NCBI RefSeq assembly: GCF_012726205.1
Contig: NZ_JAASAE010000006.1
Location: forward strand, 186,001 to 250,000
Reading direction: 5' to 3'
DNA length: 64,000 nt
Origin: Rhodococcus sp. HNM0569
GTDB taxonomy: Bacteria > Actinomycetota > Actinomycetes > Mycobacteriales > Mycobacteriaceae
The position numbers were made by a program, and so were the translations under genes. The stretch's first letter is position 1. Each line of letters opens with the position of its first letter. The notes beneath the pieces are model-generated. The model was given only the letters and a program-made list of their open reading frames with translations, was not told the origin of the DNA and did no database searches. Positions 7,906 to 15,900 of this stretch are shown here, in pieces.

Positions 7906-9081
7906 ATGACGAAGGCTCCCGACGTCCTCGAACCCGCCACTCTCGGCCCGATCACGCTGCGCAACCGCATCCTCAAGGCGGCGACATTCGAGGGGCGCAC
8001 GCCCGGCGCGCTGGTGAGCGACGACCTGATCGAGTACCACCGTGCGCCCGCGGCGGGCGGCGTCGGCATGACGACGGTGGCGTACTGCGCGGTGGCCCCG
8101 GAAGGACGCACCGAGGGCAACCAGATCTGGATGCGCCCCGAAGCGGTACCGGGTCTGCGACGGCTGACGGATGCGGTGCACGCGGAGGGCGCGGCGGTGT
8201 CGGCGCAGATCGGCCACGCGGGCCCGGTGGCGAACGAAAAGCTCACCGGTTACCCGGCTCTCGCGCCCACTCGCGCGTTCAGCCCGCTCAGCATGCGACC
8301 GATTCGCACCGCGACCCTCGACGACATCGAACGCATCCGGCTCGCGCACGGCACTGCGGCCGAACTCGCGATCGAGTCGGGCTTCGACGCGGTCGAGATC
8401 CACTTCGGTCACAACTATTTCGCGAGCTCGTTCCTGAGCCCCAAACTCAATCGGCGCAAGGATCACTACGGCGGCTCGCTCGAGAACCGGGCGCGGCTCG
8501 TGCGCGAGACCGCGCGGACGGTCCGCGAGACGGTCGGCGACCGCATCGCGATCCTCGCGAAGCTCAGCATGGACGACGGCGTACCGGGTGGCTTCTGGAT
8601 CGACGAGGCGATCCAGGTCGCGAAGTGGCTCGAGGAGGACGGCAGCCTCGACGCGATCGAGCTGACGATCGGCAGCTCACTGCTCAACCCGATGTACCTG
8701 TTCAAGGGCGCCGCCCCCGTCCACGATTTCGCGAACGTGATGCCGCAGCCGCTCAAGGCGGGCATCCATCTCGCCGGCGGCATGTTCCTGCGCGAGTACC
8801 CCTACGAGCCGCTGTTCATGCTGGAGAAGGCCCGGCAGATCCGAGATGCGGTGTCGATGCCGCTCGTACTGCTCGGCGGCGTCACCGACCGCGCGGGCAT
8901 GGACACCGCGATGGCGGAGGGTTTCGAGTTCGTCGCGATGGCGCGCGCCCTGCTGCGCGAACCGGATCTGATCAACCGGATCGCGAAGGAGTCGGACACG
9001 AAGTCGCTGTGCATCCACTGCAACAAGTGCATGCCGACGATCTACACGGGGGCACGATGCGTCCTCGTGGACCCGGCGTGA
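7906..9081 (+). CDS. NADH:flavin oxidoreductase, old yellow enzyme family
   Basis: A 391-residue TIM-barrel FMN enzyme. Family features are LRNRILKAATFEGRTP at the start, QIGHAG near residue 102, FGHNYFASSFLSPKLNRR around 165, and a C-terminal LLGGVTDR FMN-phosphate region. The last 30 residues hold a CIHCNKC plus later Cys pattern, like the 4Fe-4S ligands of 2,4-dienoyl-CoA reductase and related enzymes, but the extra FAD/NADH domain of those is absent. An AGAGGAAA site precedes the ATG at 7906. Members reduce activated C=C bonds. With the KSI-like neighbour it may act on a steroid enone or a CoA ester. Confidence 0.88.
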   Translation: MTKAPDVLEPATLGPITLRNRILKAATFEGRTPGALVSDDLIEYHRAPAAGGVGMTTVAYCAVAPEGRTEGNQIWMRPEAVPGLRRLTDAVHAEGAAVSAQIGHAGPVANEKLTGYPALAPTRAFSPLSMRPIRTATLDDIERIRLAHGTAAELAIESGFDAVEIHFGHNYFASSFLSPKLNRRKDHYGGSLENRARLVRETARTVRETVGDRIAILAKLSMDDGVPGGFWIDEAIQVAKWLEEDGSLDAIELTIGSSLLNPMYLFKGAAPVHDFANVMPQPLKAGIHLAGGMFLREYPYEPLFMLEKARQIRDAVSMPLVLLGGVTDRAGMDTAMAEGFEFVAMARALLREPDLINRIAKESDTKSLCIHCNKCMPTIYTGARCVLVDPA

Positions 9082-9104
9082 CCCCGGGTTCGGTCGGCCC
9101 CGGC

Positions 9105-9968
9105 TCACGCGTGCGCGGGCACGCGTAGCCGCACCGCCCACCGCCGCACCAGACAGTGCGGCCTCCGACTGCAGTTCCACGACATCGCAGCCGCGACCGC
9201 CACCAGCACCGCGGCCGCGATGCCCACCGCAGGCGACAGTTCCTGCGCCAGGACGACCGACGCCATCGCGAGGACGAACCAGCCGAAGCCCTTGCGTAGC
9301 GCGTCGGAGTCGACACGCGCGGTGAGCCGTCCACCCACCAGGGCGCCGGCCACCGCGGCCGCGGTCACCGCACCGGCGAGCGGCCAGTCGATCGACACGG
9401 CGGACAGGTGGCCCGCGAAACCGGCGAAGGTGTTCATCGCGATCACCACGAGCGACGTGCCGACGGCGACAGGCATCGGGAGTCCGCCGAGCAGTGCGAG
9501 CGCGGGCACGACGAGGAAGCCGCCGCCCGCACCGACGAGGCCCGTGATCAGGCCGACGGCCACTCCCAGCAGCAGGATCGTCGCGGTCGACGGCACGGAT
9601 CGCCGCGTCGCGGTTCGGCGCCCGCGCAGCATCCCGACGGCGGTCGCGATCATCATCACGGCGAATGCGAGGAGCAGCACCGTGTCCGGCACGACGCGGG
9701 ACACGAGACCGCCGGCGAGTGCTCCGATCGTGCCGGCGAGGCCGAACAACAGCCCGGTGCGCCATCGCACCCGGCCCGCGCGAGCGTGCGACACCGCGCC
9801 GACGACGCTGGTGACGCCGACGACGAGCAGCGACGTCGCGATCGCGTCGTCCACGGCCATGCCCGCGACGTACGCCAGCAGCGGGATCGTGAGGATCGAA
9901 CCGCCGCCGCCGAGCAGGCCGAGCGAGACTCCGACCAGCATCGCGAGCACGACGGTCAGCGCCAGCAC
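9105..9968 (-). CDS. TauE/SafE (TSUP) family sulfite/organosulfur exporter
   Basis: A roughly 287-residue integral membrane protein with about eight hydrophobic segments and the two internal repeats typical of TSUP transporters: SLGLLGGGGSILTIPLL near the N terminus and GLITGLVGAGGGFLVVPAL in the second half. The GTG at 9968 was preferred because GGGAGGAG ends five bases upstream, and a longer reading would run through the operator region. It is divergent from the persulfide dioxygenase gene and shares a CstR-type control region with it. Partnered exporters are thought to remove sulfite or thiosulfate made by persulfide oxidation. Confidence 0.87.
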   Translation of the reverse strand: MLALTVVLAMLVGVSLGLLGGGGSILTIPLLAYVAGMAVDDAIATSLLVVGVTSVVGAVSHARAGRVRWRTGLLFGLAGTIGALAGGLVSRVVPDTVLLLAFAVMMIATAVGMLRGRRTATRRSVPSTATILLLGVAVGLITGLVGAGGGFLVVPALALLGGLPMPVAVGTSLVVIAMNTFAGFAGHLSAVSIDWPLAGAVTAAAVAGALVGGRLTARVDSDALRKGFGWFVLAMASVVLAQELSPAVGIAAAVLVAVAAAMSWNCSRRPHCLVRRWAVRLRVPAHA

Positions 9969-10010
9969 ATTCACTCCTCCCTCGATGGGCGATCCTTGAA
10001 GGACGATCAC

Positions 10011-10060
10011 ACCCCTGGGGGTATGTCTTGCTACCATGGTAGACATACCTACAGGGGTAT
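10011..10060. promoter_or_regulatory. paired CstR/CsoR-type operators in the tauE-cstB divergent promoter
   Basis: Operator 1 is ACCCC-TG-GGGGT (10011-10022), a perfect dyad followed by AT. Operator 2 is ATACC-N6-GGTAT (10045-10060). Their centres are 36 bp apart. Between them lies a perfect 12-bp palindrome CTACCATGGTAG (10031-10042), which places a TACCAT -10-like hexamer on both strands. C-tract/G-tract dyads flanked by AT are the hallmark of CsoR-family repressors. The persulfide-sensing member CstR controls exactly this pair of gene types. No CsoR/CstR gene is present in the window. Confidence 0.75.
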
Positions 10061-10084
10061 ACCGATCCCACCCGGAGAGGAGAC

Positions 10085-11485
10085 ATGATGTTGCTGGTCG
10101 AGCAGTACTACCTCGAGTGCCTGTCGCACGCGTCCTACCTGATCGGCGACTCCACCACCGGCCGCGCGATCGTGGTCGACCCGCGCCGCGACGTCACCGA
10201 CTATCTCGACGACGCCACACGCCACGGCCTGACCGTCGAGGGCGTCGTCAACACGCACTTCCACGCCGACTTCGTGTCCGGGCACCTCGAGCTGGTCGAC
10301 GCCACCGGCGCGTGGATCGGTTTCGGCGAGGCCGCCGAAACCGAGTACCCGATCCGCCGGCTCGTGCACGGCGAGCACCTGTCGCTCGGCGAGGTCGACC
10401 TCGAGATCCTCTCGACGCCCGGCCACACGTGGGAATCGATCTCGGTGGTCGTGCGCGAACGCGCGGGCGCCGCGCCCACCGCGGTCCTCACCGGCGACTC
10501 GCTGTTCATCGGTGACGTCGGCCGACCCGACCTCGCCAATCTGAGCGAGTCGGCCGATGCGGACGAGAGCACACGTGATCTGGCCCGCGCGATGTACCGC
10601 ACGATCCACGACACCCTCTTGGCGCTGCCCGACGCGACCACCGTCATGCCCGCACACGGCGCGGGCTCGTCGTGCGGCAAGAACCTGTCGACCGAACTCA
10701 CCTCGACGATCGGCGAGCAGCGTCGCACCAATCCGTCCGTGCAGGCCATGCCCGAGGACGAGTTCGTCGCGATGCTCACGGCGGGGCAGCCCGCGGCGCC
10801 CACCTACTTCTCGTCCGACGTCGCGATGAACAAGGCCGTGCACCCGCTGTTCTCGGCGAGCAGAGACATCGACGAGCTCACGCCCGGCCGGGTGCGCGAT
10901 GCCCTCGCCTCCGGCATCCGGGTGGTGGACGCCCGTAGTGTCGACGATTTCGCCGCGGGGCATCTGCGCGGCAGCGTCAACGTCGGCTTCGACGGCCGTT
11001 TCGCCGAAACCGGCGGCATGGTCGCGGAGGTCGGGGCGCCGCTCGTCCTCGTCACCTACCCGGGCGAAGCCCGCCACGCCGCGCTGCGCCTCGCCCGCAT
11101 CGGTTCGGACAACACGATCGGCCACCTCACGGTCGGCCGCGACGGCCGCTTCCCCGATGCCCTCGCCGACCTCGTCCAGCCCGCCCGGCGCACCACGGTC
11201 GCCGAACTCGAGGCGCTGCTCGCCGCCGACGCGGTCACGCTCGTCGACATCCGCAATCCGGGCGAGCGCGAGCTCGGCACGATCCCCGACGCCGTCGCGA
11301 TACCGCTCGCACAGCTGCACGCACGGCTGGGCGCCGTGCCCGCGGACAAGCCGATCGTCGTGCACTGCGCGGGCGGCTGGCGCTCGAGCGTCGCGGCGTC
11401 GCTGCTGCGTGCGCACGGCTTCGACGGCGTCACCGATCTGCTCGGCGGGTACAGCGCGTGGGCCGACGCCCACGTGCCGGCCTGA
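10085..11485 (+). CDS. cstB: persulfide dioxygenase-rhodanese fusion (CstB-like)
   Basis: A 466-residue three-domain protein. Residues 1-250 form a metallo-beta-lactamase-fold persulfide dioxygenase with NTHFHADFVSGH (the usual second-shell His is Phe here), STPGHTW and LTGDSLFIGDVGRPD. Residues about 275-365 are a rhodanese-like domain without the catalytic Cys (VTYPGEAR). Residues about 375-466 are an active-type rhodanese with CAGGWRSS. This arrangement is that of CstB, which turns low-molecular-weight persulfides and sulfite into thiosulfate. GGAGAGGAG precedes the start, with ATGs at both 10085 and 10088. The paired operators upstream support persulfide control. Confidence 0.88.
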   Translation: MMLLVEQYYLECLSHASYLIGDSTTGRAIVVDPRRDVTDYLDDATRHGLTVEGVVNTHFHADFVSGHLELVDATGAWIGFGEAAETEYPIRRLVHGEHLSLGEVDLEILSTPGHTWESISVVVRERAGAAPTAVLTGDSLFIGDVGRPDLANLSESADADESTRDLARAMYRTIHDTLLALPDATTVMPAHGAGSSCGKNLSTELTSTIGEQRRTNPSVQAMPEDEFVAMLTAGQPAAPTYFSSDVAMNKAVHPLFSASRDIDELTPGRVRDALASGIRVVDARSVDDFAAGHLRGSVNVGFDGRFAETGGMVAEVGAPLVLVTYPGEARHAALRLARIGSDNTIGHLTVGRDGRFPDALADLVQPARRTTVAELEALLAADAVTLVDIRNPGERELGTIPDAVAIPLAQLHARLGAVPADKPIVVHCAGGWRSSVAASLLRAHGFDGVTDLLGGYSAWADAHVPA

Positions 11486-11530
11486 TCCCACTCACCCCGC
11501 TCCCCCGCTTTTCCCGAAAGGACCCTCACC

Positions 11531-11695
11531 ATGTGCTATCCCGTCGCGTGCTCCCGATGCGGCAAGACCGGCTGGGGCGGCTGCGGCCGCCACGTCGACG
11601 CCGTGATGGCGGGCGTGCCCGCGGCTCAGCGGTGCACGTGCACCGACGAACCGCAGCCGCGCCGCGGGCTCATCCGGTCGCTGTTCGGACGCTGA
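11531..11695 (+). CDS. small cysteine-rich protein downstream of the persulfide dioxygenase
   Basis: A 54-residue gene starting MCYPVACSRCGKTGWGGCGR, with six Cys in all: CxxC in ACSRC, GGC, then CTC further on, followed by a basic tail ending LIRSLFGR. AAAGGA lies about ten bases before the ATG. It begins 45 bases after the cstB-like stop and is probably cotranscribed. The Cys arrangement suggests a zinc ribbon, perhaps involved in sulfur handling; that role is inferred from context only. Confidence 0.7.
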   Translation: MCYPVACSRCGKTGWGGCGRHVDAVMAGVPAAQRCTCTDEPQPRRGLIRSLFGR

Positions 11696-11738
11696 GTTTT
11701 CGCGCCGCGCGGCGTGCACCGCGGGCTACCCTCGGGAG

Positions 11739-12386
11739 ATGACCACGATCGCCGTCGTCGGCGCCACCGGGTACACGGGCCGGCACCTCGTCTCGGAAGC
11801 AGTGTCACGCGATTTCGACGTCATCGCCGCAGCACGCGACGTGTCGTCGGTCGAGCCGGGCGAACACGTCACGACGCGAAGCGGCACCCTGTACGACACC
11901 GATTTCGTCGACGCCCTCGCGCGTGACTCCGACGCGCTCGTCGTCGCCGTGCCCGGCCGCGAGCTCGACGGCCGCAGCCTGTACGAGGCGATCAGCGACA
12001 TCGCCGAGGCCACGGCGCGGCACCAGATCCGGCTCGGCGTCGTGGGCGGTGCGGCGTCGCTGCACGTCTCCCCCGGCGGGCCACGCCTGATCGACACCGC
12101 CGATTTCCCGGCGGAATACCTACCCGAGGCACGCGGCATGTACGCCGTGCTCGTCGAACTCGAACGCACCCTCGAGCACGTCGACTGGTTCTACGTGAGC
12201 CCGTCCGCCGAGTACGGCGCCTACGCCGATCCTCCCGCGCGCGGCACCTACCGGCTCGGCGGCAATGTACTGCTCACCGAGCCGGACGGGACGTCGAGCA
12301 TCGCGGGTGCGGATTTCGCGAAGGCGTTCGTCGACGAGATCGAGAACCCGACGCACTTCCGCGAACGGTTCACCGTCGGCTACTGA
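11739..12386 (+). CDS. NAD(P)-binding epimerase/reductase-like protein
   Basis: A 215-residue Rossmann protein of the atypical SDR (NmrA/YwnB-like) type. The N-terminal TIAVVGATGYTGRHLV gives the GxxGxxG nucleotide motif, and RLGVVGGAASLHVSPGG in the middle and YPSAEYGAYADP-like residues later resemble the putative flavin or NADPH reductases of this group. The classical YxxxK dyad is not evident. A weak CTCGGGAG site precedes the ATG. It is convergent with the following SDR with only three bases between. Substrate unknown. Confidence 0.78.
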   Translation: MTTIAVVGATGYTGRHLVSEAVSRDFDVIAAARDVSSVEPGEHVTTRSGTLYDTDFVDALARDSDALVVAVPGRELDGRSLYEAISDIAEATARHQIRLGVVGGAASLHVSPGGPRLIDTADFPAEYLPEARGMYAVLVELERTLEHVDWFYVSPSAEYGAYADPPARGTYRLGGNVLLTEPDGTSSIAGADFAKAFVDEIENPTHFRERFTVGY

Positions 12387-12389
12387 CGC

Positions 12390-13259
12390 TCAGCGCTGGG
12401 TGCTGCCCGCGTCGACCGGGAGCGCGACGGCGGTGACGTAGCGGGCTTCGTCCGACGCGAGGAAGAGCGCGGCGTTCGCGACGTCGACGGGTTCGATCCA
12501 CGGGATCGGCAGCATGTTCATCGTGGTCGCTGCCTCGGCGAACTCGTCGCGGGTGGGGTCGGCCAGATCGGGCCGGAACTTGGCGCGCACCGCCGGATTC
12601 TGGATCATGGCGGTGTCGACATTCGTCGGGTGCACCGAATTGACGCGCACATGATGCGGCGCGAGTTCCCTTGCAAGTGAACGCATCAGACCGACGACAC
12701 CGTGCTTCGCGGCCGTGTAGTGCGCGACCCCCACGAGGCCGCGAAGGCCTGCGATCGAGCTCGTGAGGATCATCGCGCCGCCGCCGCGGTCGATCAGATG
12801 TGGCGCCGTCGTCGTGCACGTGTGCCACACGCCGGTGAGATTGACGTCGAGCATCGTGCGCCACGACTGCTCGTCGAGTTCGAGCGCGGGAGCGGACGAC
12901 GTGATGCCCGCAGTCGCACACACGATGTCGAGGCCGCCGAGCGCCGCGACCGCGGAGTCGACCGCGTCCCGCAGCGCGTCCCGGTCCCGCACGTCGACGA
13001 CGTGCGCCTCGACCTTCGCGCCGAACGCCGCGGCGGCCCTGGCCGTCTCGTCGAGATCCTGTCGCGTGGCGGGCGGCGTCACGGTCGTCTCGACCGGCCC
13101 GCACAGGTCGAGCGCGACGACGTCCGCGCCTTCCTGCGCGAACCGCAGCACCTGTGCACGGCCGATCCCCCGTGCCGCACCCGTCACCAGCGCGACCTTG
13201 CCCGCGACGCGACCGGGCCTGTTCGTGTGCGCTTCCGTCCCCGTTTCCACAGCAGCCAT
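12390..13259 (-). CDS. SDR family oxidoreductase, mycofactocin-coupled type
   Basis: A 289-residue short-chain dehydrogenase. GKVALVTGAARGIGRAQ (GxxxGxG) is at about residues 22-38, the catalytic Ser is in LTSSIAG, and YTAAK carries the Tyr/Lys. After strand 2 (VVALDLCG) there is an insertion of about 30 residues before the next conserved block. That insertion, plus the start GRVAGKVALVTGAARGIGR, is characteristic of SDRs that hold NAD non-exchangeably and pass electrons to mycofactocin. The ATG at 13259 lacks a strong ribosome site. The substrate is probably a secondary alcohol. Confidence 0.85.
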   Translation of the reverse strand: MAAVETGTEAHTNRPGRVAGKVALVTGAARGIGRAQVLRFAQEGADVVALDLCGPVETTVTPPATRQDLDETARAAAAFGAKVEAHVVDVRDRDALRDAVDSAVAALGGLDIVCATAGITSSAPALELDEQSWRTMLDVNLTGVWHTCTTTAPHLIDRGGGAMILTSSIAGLRGLVGVAHYTAAKHGVVGLMRSLARELAPHHVRVNSVHPTNVDTAMIQNPAVRAKFRPDLADPTRDEFAEAATTMNMLPIPWIEPVDVANAALFLASDEARYVTAVALPVDAGSTQR

Positions 13260-13468
13260 GACGACACGGTAGGAATCGAGTCGGTCCGGCGGACACCCTG
13301 TCTCCCACCAGGTGGGCGGGACACCGGACGAATTCGCATCCCGGCGAACGTGGCTGTACCGCGCGCGGCCGTGATGTGGCATCTTGTGCCTGACATCGTG
13401 GGCGCTCGCCCTGCTCGATGCGCACTCCGCCCGCGTCCGCCGGGCGGCGAAGAGAACGGGAGTAGCCG

Positions 13469-14833
13469 GTGCGAGGCTGGTCGTGGAGGGCTGCGACGCT
13501 GGTCGCGGTGATCGGGACGAGTGTGTGCAGCGTCGTGGTTCCGGCTGCGGCTCGACCCGCGCCCGAACCGGTTCCCGCCGAACCGCAGTGCGTCGGCGCG
13601 AACGACGCGACGCTCGGCGCGGTGTTCGATGCGGTGCTCGACACCGCGCTGCCGATCCTGCCCGCCGAGTTCCACGATGTCGTGCCGCAGCTGCGCGACG
13701 AGGCACACACCCGCATGGAGCAGGCGCGCGTGTCGATGCTGTCGGTCTCGAACCCGCGCCGCACCCTCTCCGACGACCCGGAGGCGGGCGTCAACACCAC
13801 CAACGATCCCGTCGCGACGTACGTCGTGACGCAGCTGATGAACGTGCGCGACGGCGTCGCCGCACAGTCGATCCCGGTCGAGAGGCTCACCCTCGGGCAG
13901 GCGATCGAGACGGCATACTTCCTCATCTACACCACGACCCTCGTGCCGACGACGATCGTCGCGGGGATGATCCCGTCGATCGGTCAGGTCGCTCCGGGCG
14001 TCAGCGTCGGCACCTTGATCAAGCTGCCGCTGCAGCTAGGTGTGTTCGGCTTCAAGGCGATCTACCGGGCGACGCAGAGCACGCTCGAGCGTGGGTGTGT
14101 CGCCGATGCCGGCTCCGATCGCCTGGACGGAGCGGGCGAGCCGGATGCCGCTACCGACAACGGGTTCCGCGCGTCGCCCCTCGTCGAGGAACTCGCGGCG
14201 ACCCTCGCGGTGTCGGACGGCACGTGCGCGCCGGTGTCGGACATGACGCTTTCGCGCGTCGTCGACCGCACCGTGAGCTACCTCGAAACCACTGCCCCCG
14301 ACGCCGCGGCCCGCACACAGGCCACCGATATGGGTTACCGGTTACGCTGGGCGGCAGCCAATCTCATGGTGCCGTCGAATCTGATCCCGGAGAACCCCGA
14401 CGACTTCGACACGATCGAATCGGTGCTCTCGCTCGCGCTCGGCTTCGTGCCCTACGTCGGCGGCGCCGCCACCGACGCGCTGATCGGGCTCACCGACAAC
14501 CTGATCGAGCAGAAGGGCGACGTCGGGCTCGTGCCGCTCGGCGAGCTCACCGTGGACAAGTCGCTCACCGCCGCACGGTATGCGTACTCGCTCACCACGC
14601 AGGTGATGCAGCTCGCGTGGGGCCAGGTCACGGTCTCGCTGGCAGACGCCGTCACCGGTGAGACCATGGAAACCGACGTGTCGGTCAACCCGTTCAGCTT
14701 CCTGCCGTCGCCGTTCCCGCTGATCAACGCGCCCAACCTCTACGGTCTCGCGACCTACCACCGCGTGCTGCGGTCGGTGTGCCTGAGCGAGGATCGTGTG
14801 CCGGAGCCGGCCGAGCTCACACCTTCTGCGTGA
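13469..14833 (+). CDS. secreted or envelope protein of unknown function
   Basis: A 454-residue protein starting at GTG 13469. The first 30 residues form a signal peptide (RGWSWRAA, a hydrophobic core ending SVVVPAAARPA). The mature part is mostly helical, with hydrophobic stretches near residues 145-200 (FLIYTTTLVPTTIVAGMIP, LGVFGFKAIY) and a paired Cys pattern (QCVGAND, RGCVAD, TCAPV, VCLSED) that may form disulfides. I do not recognise a family. Its last 17 bases overlap the end of the opposing SDR gene. An envelope role is the most that can be said. Confidence 0.75.
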   Translation: MRGWSWRAATLVAVIGTSVCSVVVPAAARPAPEPVPAEPQCVGANDATLGAVFDAVLDTALPILPAEFHDVVPQLRDEAHTRMEQARVSMLSVSNPRRTLSDDPEAGVNTTNDPVATYVVTQLMNVRDGVAAQSIPVERLTLGQAIETAYFLIYTTTLVPTTIVAGMIPSIGQVAPGVSVGTLIKLPLQLGVFGFKAIYRATQSTLERGCVADAGSDRLDGAGEPDAATDNGFRASPLVEELAATLAVSDGTCAPVSDMTLSRVVDRTVSYLETTAPDAAARTQATDMGYRLRWAAANLMVPSNLIPENPDDFDTIESVLSLALGFVPYVGGAATDALIGLTDNLIEQKGDVGLVPLGELTVDKSLTAARYAYSLTTQVMQLAWGQVTVSLADAVTGETMETDVSVNPFSFLPSPFPLINAPNLYGLATYHRVLRSVCLSEDRVPEPAELTPSA

Positions 14834-15617
14834 GTCCCGCGTCGATCACGAGCTGACTGCCGGTCATGTAGCGCGACTCGTCGGACGCGAGGAAAAGCAC
14901 CACATTGCTCACGTCCTCCGGGGCGATCCACGCCACCGGCAGCAGGTTTCGCGACGCGAGGACGGCTGCCGCGTCAGCCTCGGTGGGGTCGTCGAGGCCG
15001 GGGCACAGGTTCGCGAACGTGCGCTCGTTGAGGATCATCGGCGTCGCGACCGAGCCGGGGTGCACGGTGTTCACCCGGATCGAGCGCGCGCCCAGCTCGT
15101 TCGCGAGGGTGCGGGCCAGCCCGACGACGCCGTGCTTGGCGGCGCTGTAGTGGGACGCCGTGGGAATCGCCTTGATCCCCGCGGTCGAGCTGACGATCAC
15201 GACCGACCCACCCGCATCCGTCATGTGCGCGACTCCCGCCTGCACCGTGTGCCACACACCGGTGAGGTTGACGTCGAGCGAACGCGCCCACACCGCCGGG
15301 TCGATGGTCCACGACGGTCCCGGGGTGTCGTACACGCCTGCGTTGGCGATCACCGCGGTGAGCCGACGGCCCAGCGCGGTCACCGCGCCGTCGACGGCGG
15401 TGCGCAGCGCGTCGCCGTCGCTCACGTCCGCGGCGGCGGTGACACACGCGCGACCGGTCGCGCGGACCGCGTCGGCAGTCGCGGCGAGGGCGGCGTCGTG
15501 GGCGAGGTCGAGCGCGACGACGTCGGCCCCCTCCTCGGCGAGACGGATACAGTGCGCCCGCCCCATGCCGCCACCCGCGCCGGTGACCAGTACCGCGCCG
15601 CCTGCCATCCGCGCCAT
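14817..15617 (-). CDS. SDR family oxidoreductase (mycofactocin-coupled-like)
   Basis: A 266-residue SDR resembling the one at 12390-13259. It has VLVTGAGGGMGRAHCIRLAEEG for cofactor binding, LDVNLTGVWHT, catalytic Ser in VSSTAG, YSAAK, and the C-terminal LFLASDESRYMTGSQLVIDAG. The GRAHxxRLAEEGADVVALDL stretch is close to the mycofactocin-linked group, although its insertion is shorter than its neighbour's. The ATG at 15617 was chosen as the first start that keeps the fold complete. Two related SDRs flank the secreted protein gene and point the same way. Confidence 0.83.
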   Translation of the reverse strand: MARMAGGAVLVTGAGGGMGRAHCIRLAEEGADVVALDLAHDAALAATADAVRATGRACVTAAADVSDGDALRTAVDGAVTALGRRLTAVIANAGVYDTPGPSWTIDPAVWARSLDVNLTGVWHTVQAGVAHMTDAGGSVVIVSSTAGIKAIPTASHYSAAKHGVVGLARTLANELGARSIRVNTVHPGSVATPMILNERTFANLCPGLDDPTEADAAAVLASRNLLPVAWIAPEDVSNVVLFLASDESRYMTGSQLVIDAGLTQKV

Positions 15618-15720
15618 CGCGCAACCCCTCTCGCTGTCGGTTCGTGACCTTCCGGAAGGTAGCTGCGGCGGCGCGGCCCCGGTACGGGGTCCTCCCGCCG
15701 GACGGGACAGCGCACCGGGA

Positions 15721-15900
15721 TTGACGTCCTCCCGGCCGTGAACGACCAGGATTCCTACAGCGGCACGGTGCGCCGCTTCGGTGGGTTCCTGTTTCACTGG
15801 GACGTGCCTTCCGCTACGCGGCAGGACTTACGGTCCCTCCACAGGCGTTTCGTTTCTCCGCCCGTCCGGCGGCGAGAATGTTCTTCGCAGCGTTCAGGTC
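15721..15900 (-). ncRNA. predicted omega-RNA (reRNA) of the TnpB element
   Basis: In TnpB systems the guide RNA scaffold spans the 3' end of tnpB and the element's right end, with the guide taken from the flanking DNA. Here the scaffold would run from within the tnpB 3' end to 15721, and the guide would be TCCCGGTGCGCTGTCCCGTC, the reverse complement of 15701-15720. The right-end hairpin GGAATCCTGG...GGCCGGGAGG is visible. The 5' limit is approximate. Confidence 0.6.

Noticed and set aside
15618-15813. An extended start for the SDR at 14817-15617, up to 15797
   Set aside because: The extra 60 residues have no SDR similarity and read into the tnpB element's right end.
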